Below are positions 63,242 through 64,000 of a DNA stretch of 64,000 bases, piece by piece. The translations under genes and the position numbers were made by a program. Under the pieces are notes generated by a model. That model did not search any database. It saw only the letters and a program-made list of their open reading frames with translations, and had not been told where the DNA came from. Where the stretch lies: contig NC_091968.1 of NCBI RefSeq assembly GCF_036711975.1, positions 10,044,001 through 10,108,000 on the forward strand. Reading direction: 5' to 3'. This DNA comes from Onthophagus taurus (Eukaryota > Arthropoda > Insecta > Coleoptera > Scarabaeidae). How positions within the stretch are numbered: the stretch's first letter is position 1; each line of letters starts with the position of its first letter.

Positions 63242-64000
63242 TTAATAAATAGGGAATGCAGAATCGACGTATTTCGAGTACGAATGCAATCCACCTTTAA
63301 CGTTTAAAAAAACAACGGGTAAGTTACCAAAAAGTTCCCTCAATTTTAAAACGGCTCGTTGCGAATCGTTTCCTCTGCGACAAATAACTAAAACGTTGTT
63401 TGATTTCCCGTTACAAGTCGAGGTAATTTTTAGTTTTAAATCTTCTAAACAATCGTTTCTTTGTATACTAGTGTAGGGATAATTATAAGAGTTAGGTAAT
63501 TTGCACATAATAAATTCGGTGATGGGTCGCACATCGATCAATAAATTATTTTCGTTTAATTTGTTTTTCAAATCGCGTACATCTAAATGATCCCTCTCAT
63601 CCAATAAATCAATATCGATGATTTTATCGTGTGATTTTGCACCGCAAAATTGTTCGTAATCAATTAAAGTTCCAATCGATGGGTTATCCCCGCAAATAGC
63701 ACATCGATTATTTTTCGTTCGCAATTTAATGTTTCTAAAAACCGTATCACAACCATCAAAAGTTAATAATTTCGCTGATAAAACCCCTTCCTCTCGAATT
63801 ATAATTTTAATAGTTTCCAATGCTTGTAAAACTCCGATCACCCCAGGAATCATTCCTAAAACTCCTCCATCTCCACAACTTGTAACAGTTTCAACTGGAG
63901 GTGGGACAGGAAATAGGCAACGATAACATGGTCCATTATCGTAATTATATACAGTTAATTGTCCCTCCATTTGTAAAGCACTCCCCGAAACTAACGGGGT
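63242..64000 (-). CDS. MOCS3: MOCS3/Uba4, adenylyltransferase and sulfurtransferase, C-terminal part
   Basis: E1-like enzyme that adenylates and then thiocarboxylates the C-termini of MOCS2A (molybdopterin synthesis) and URM1 (2-thiolation of wobble uridine in tRNA). The visible 253 codons run off the window (frame open to 64000: PLVSGSALQMEGQLTVYNYD). Seen: zinc-binding CYRC and CAIC pairs, the conserved Cys in TVTSCGDGGVLGMIPGVIGV, the helix QALETIKIIIREEG and DYEQFCG. The C-terminal rhodanese domain has LIDVRPITEF and the active loop VICRRGNDSQ, whose Cys carries the persulfide. It ends YVDSAFPIY at 63242. No intron in this part and no damage seen. The 3' flank is duplicated at 57100-57777 and interrupted by piggyBac. 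Confidence 0.95.
   Translation of the reverse strand, partial: TPLVSGSALQMEGQLTVYNYDNGPCYRCLFPVPPPVETVTSCGDGGVLGMIPGVIGVLQALETIKIIIREEGVLSAKLLTFDGCDTVFRNIKLRTKNNRCAICGDNPSIGTLIDYEQFCGAKSHDKIIDIDLLDERDHLDVRDLKNKLNENNLLIDVRPITEFIMCKLPNSYNYPYTSIQRNDCLEDLKLKITSTCNGKSNNVLVICRRGNDSQRAVLKLRELFGNLPVVFLNVKGGLHSYSKYVDSAFPIY

Overview
This is animal, almost certainly insect, chromosomal DNA. It is AT-rich, has short GT-AG introns, and holds one spliced seven-transmembrane odorant receptor gene, the 3' part of a MOCS3/Uba4 gene, and transposon families common in arthropods (BEL/Pao, hAT, piggyBac, Ginger, Harbinger, CR1/Jockey-like LINEs). A beetle is my best guess from the style of the receptor and the transposons, but that is inference. 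Very little is host gene. The window is mostly mobile elements inserted inside other mobile elements, and much of it can be dissected by target-site duplications (TSDs).

Layout. (1) 1-4240: two arrays of a 142-bp satellite in opposite orientation around a 1.7-kb spacer that contains an old MITE and a perfect 42-bp palindrome. (2) 5705-7186: a possible small two-exon gene and LINE fragments. (3) 7187-21252: one 14-kb insertion with short CACAGTAAAAA inverted ends and subterminal TACTACAA/TTGTAGTA repeats. It splits a LINE endonuclease whose halves lie at 6554-7186 and 21253-21795. Inside it are a decayed Mutator-like/YqaJ protein, a very young BEL retrotransposon (9877-15977) and a solo LTR (18810-19345). 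(4) 21854-26603: a decayed pogo/Tigger element holding a truncated LINE and a Ginger transposon (22056-24485, TSD TATA). (5) 26841-28877: host odorant receptor locus, one fragment plus one complete six-exon gene, followed by a broken LINE (29082-31150). (6) 31666-48618: a hAT transposon swollen to 17 kb by a BEL element (31819-38016, TSD GTAAG) and a CR1-like LINE (about 40553-47880). The LINE ORF1 was itself hit by a 3.1-kb DNA transposon (43868-46974) with a perfect 8-bp TSD and an intact 699-residue putative transposase of an uncharacterised family. (7) 48785-53490: a broken relative of that transposase, a Harbinger transposase with an antisense MADF/BESS gene in its intron, and fold-back MITEs. 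(8) 53680-63089: a LINE carrying a MITE and an unknown exon, a tandem duplication of the MOCS3 3' end, and a decayed piggyBac that holds two long fold-back elements. (9) 63242-64000: MOCS3, running off the window.

The most interesting item is the 43868-46974 transposon. Its ends, 8-bp duplication, intact ORF and acidic-residue motifs can all be read directly, yet it matches no classical superfamily I can name with confidence. Next are the inverted satellite arms and the 14-kb short-TIR element. Everything rests on reading the sequence by eye; no database search was possible.
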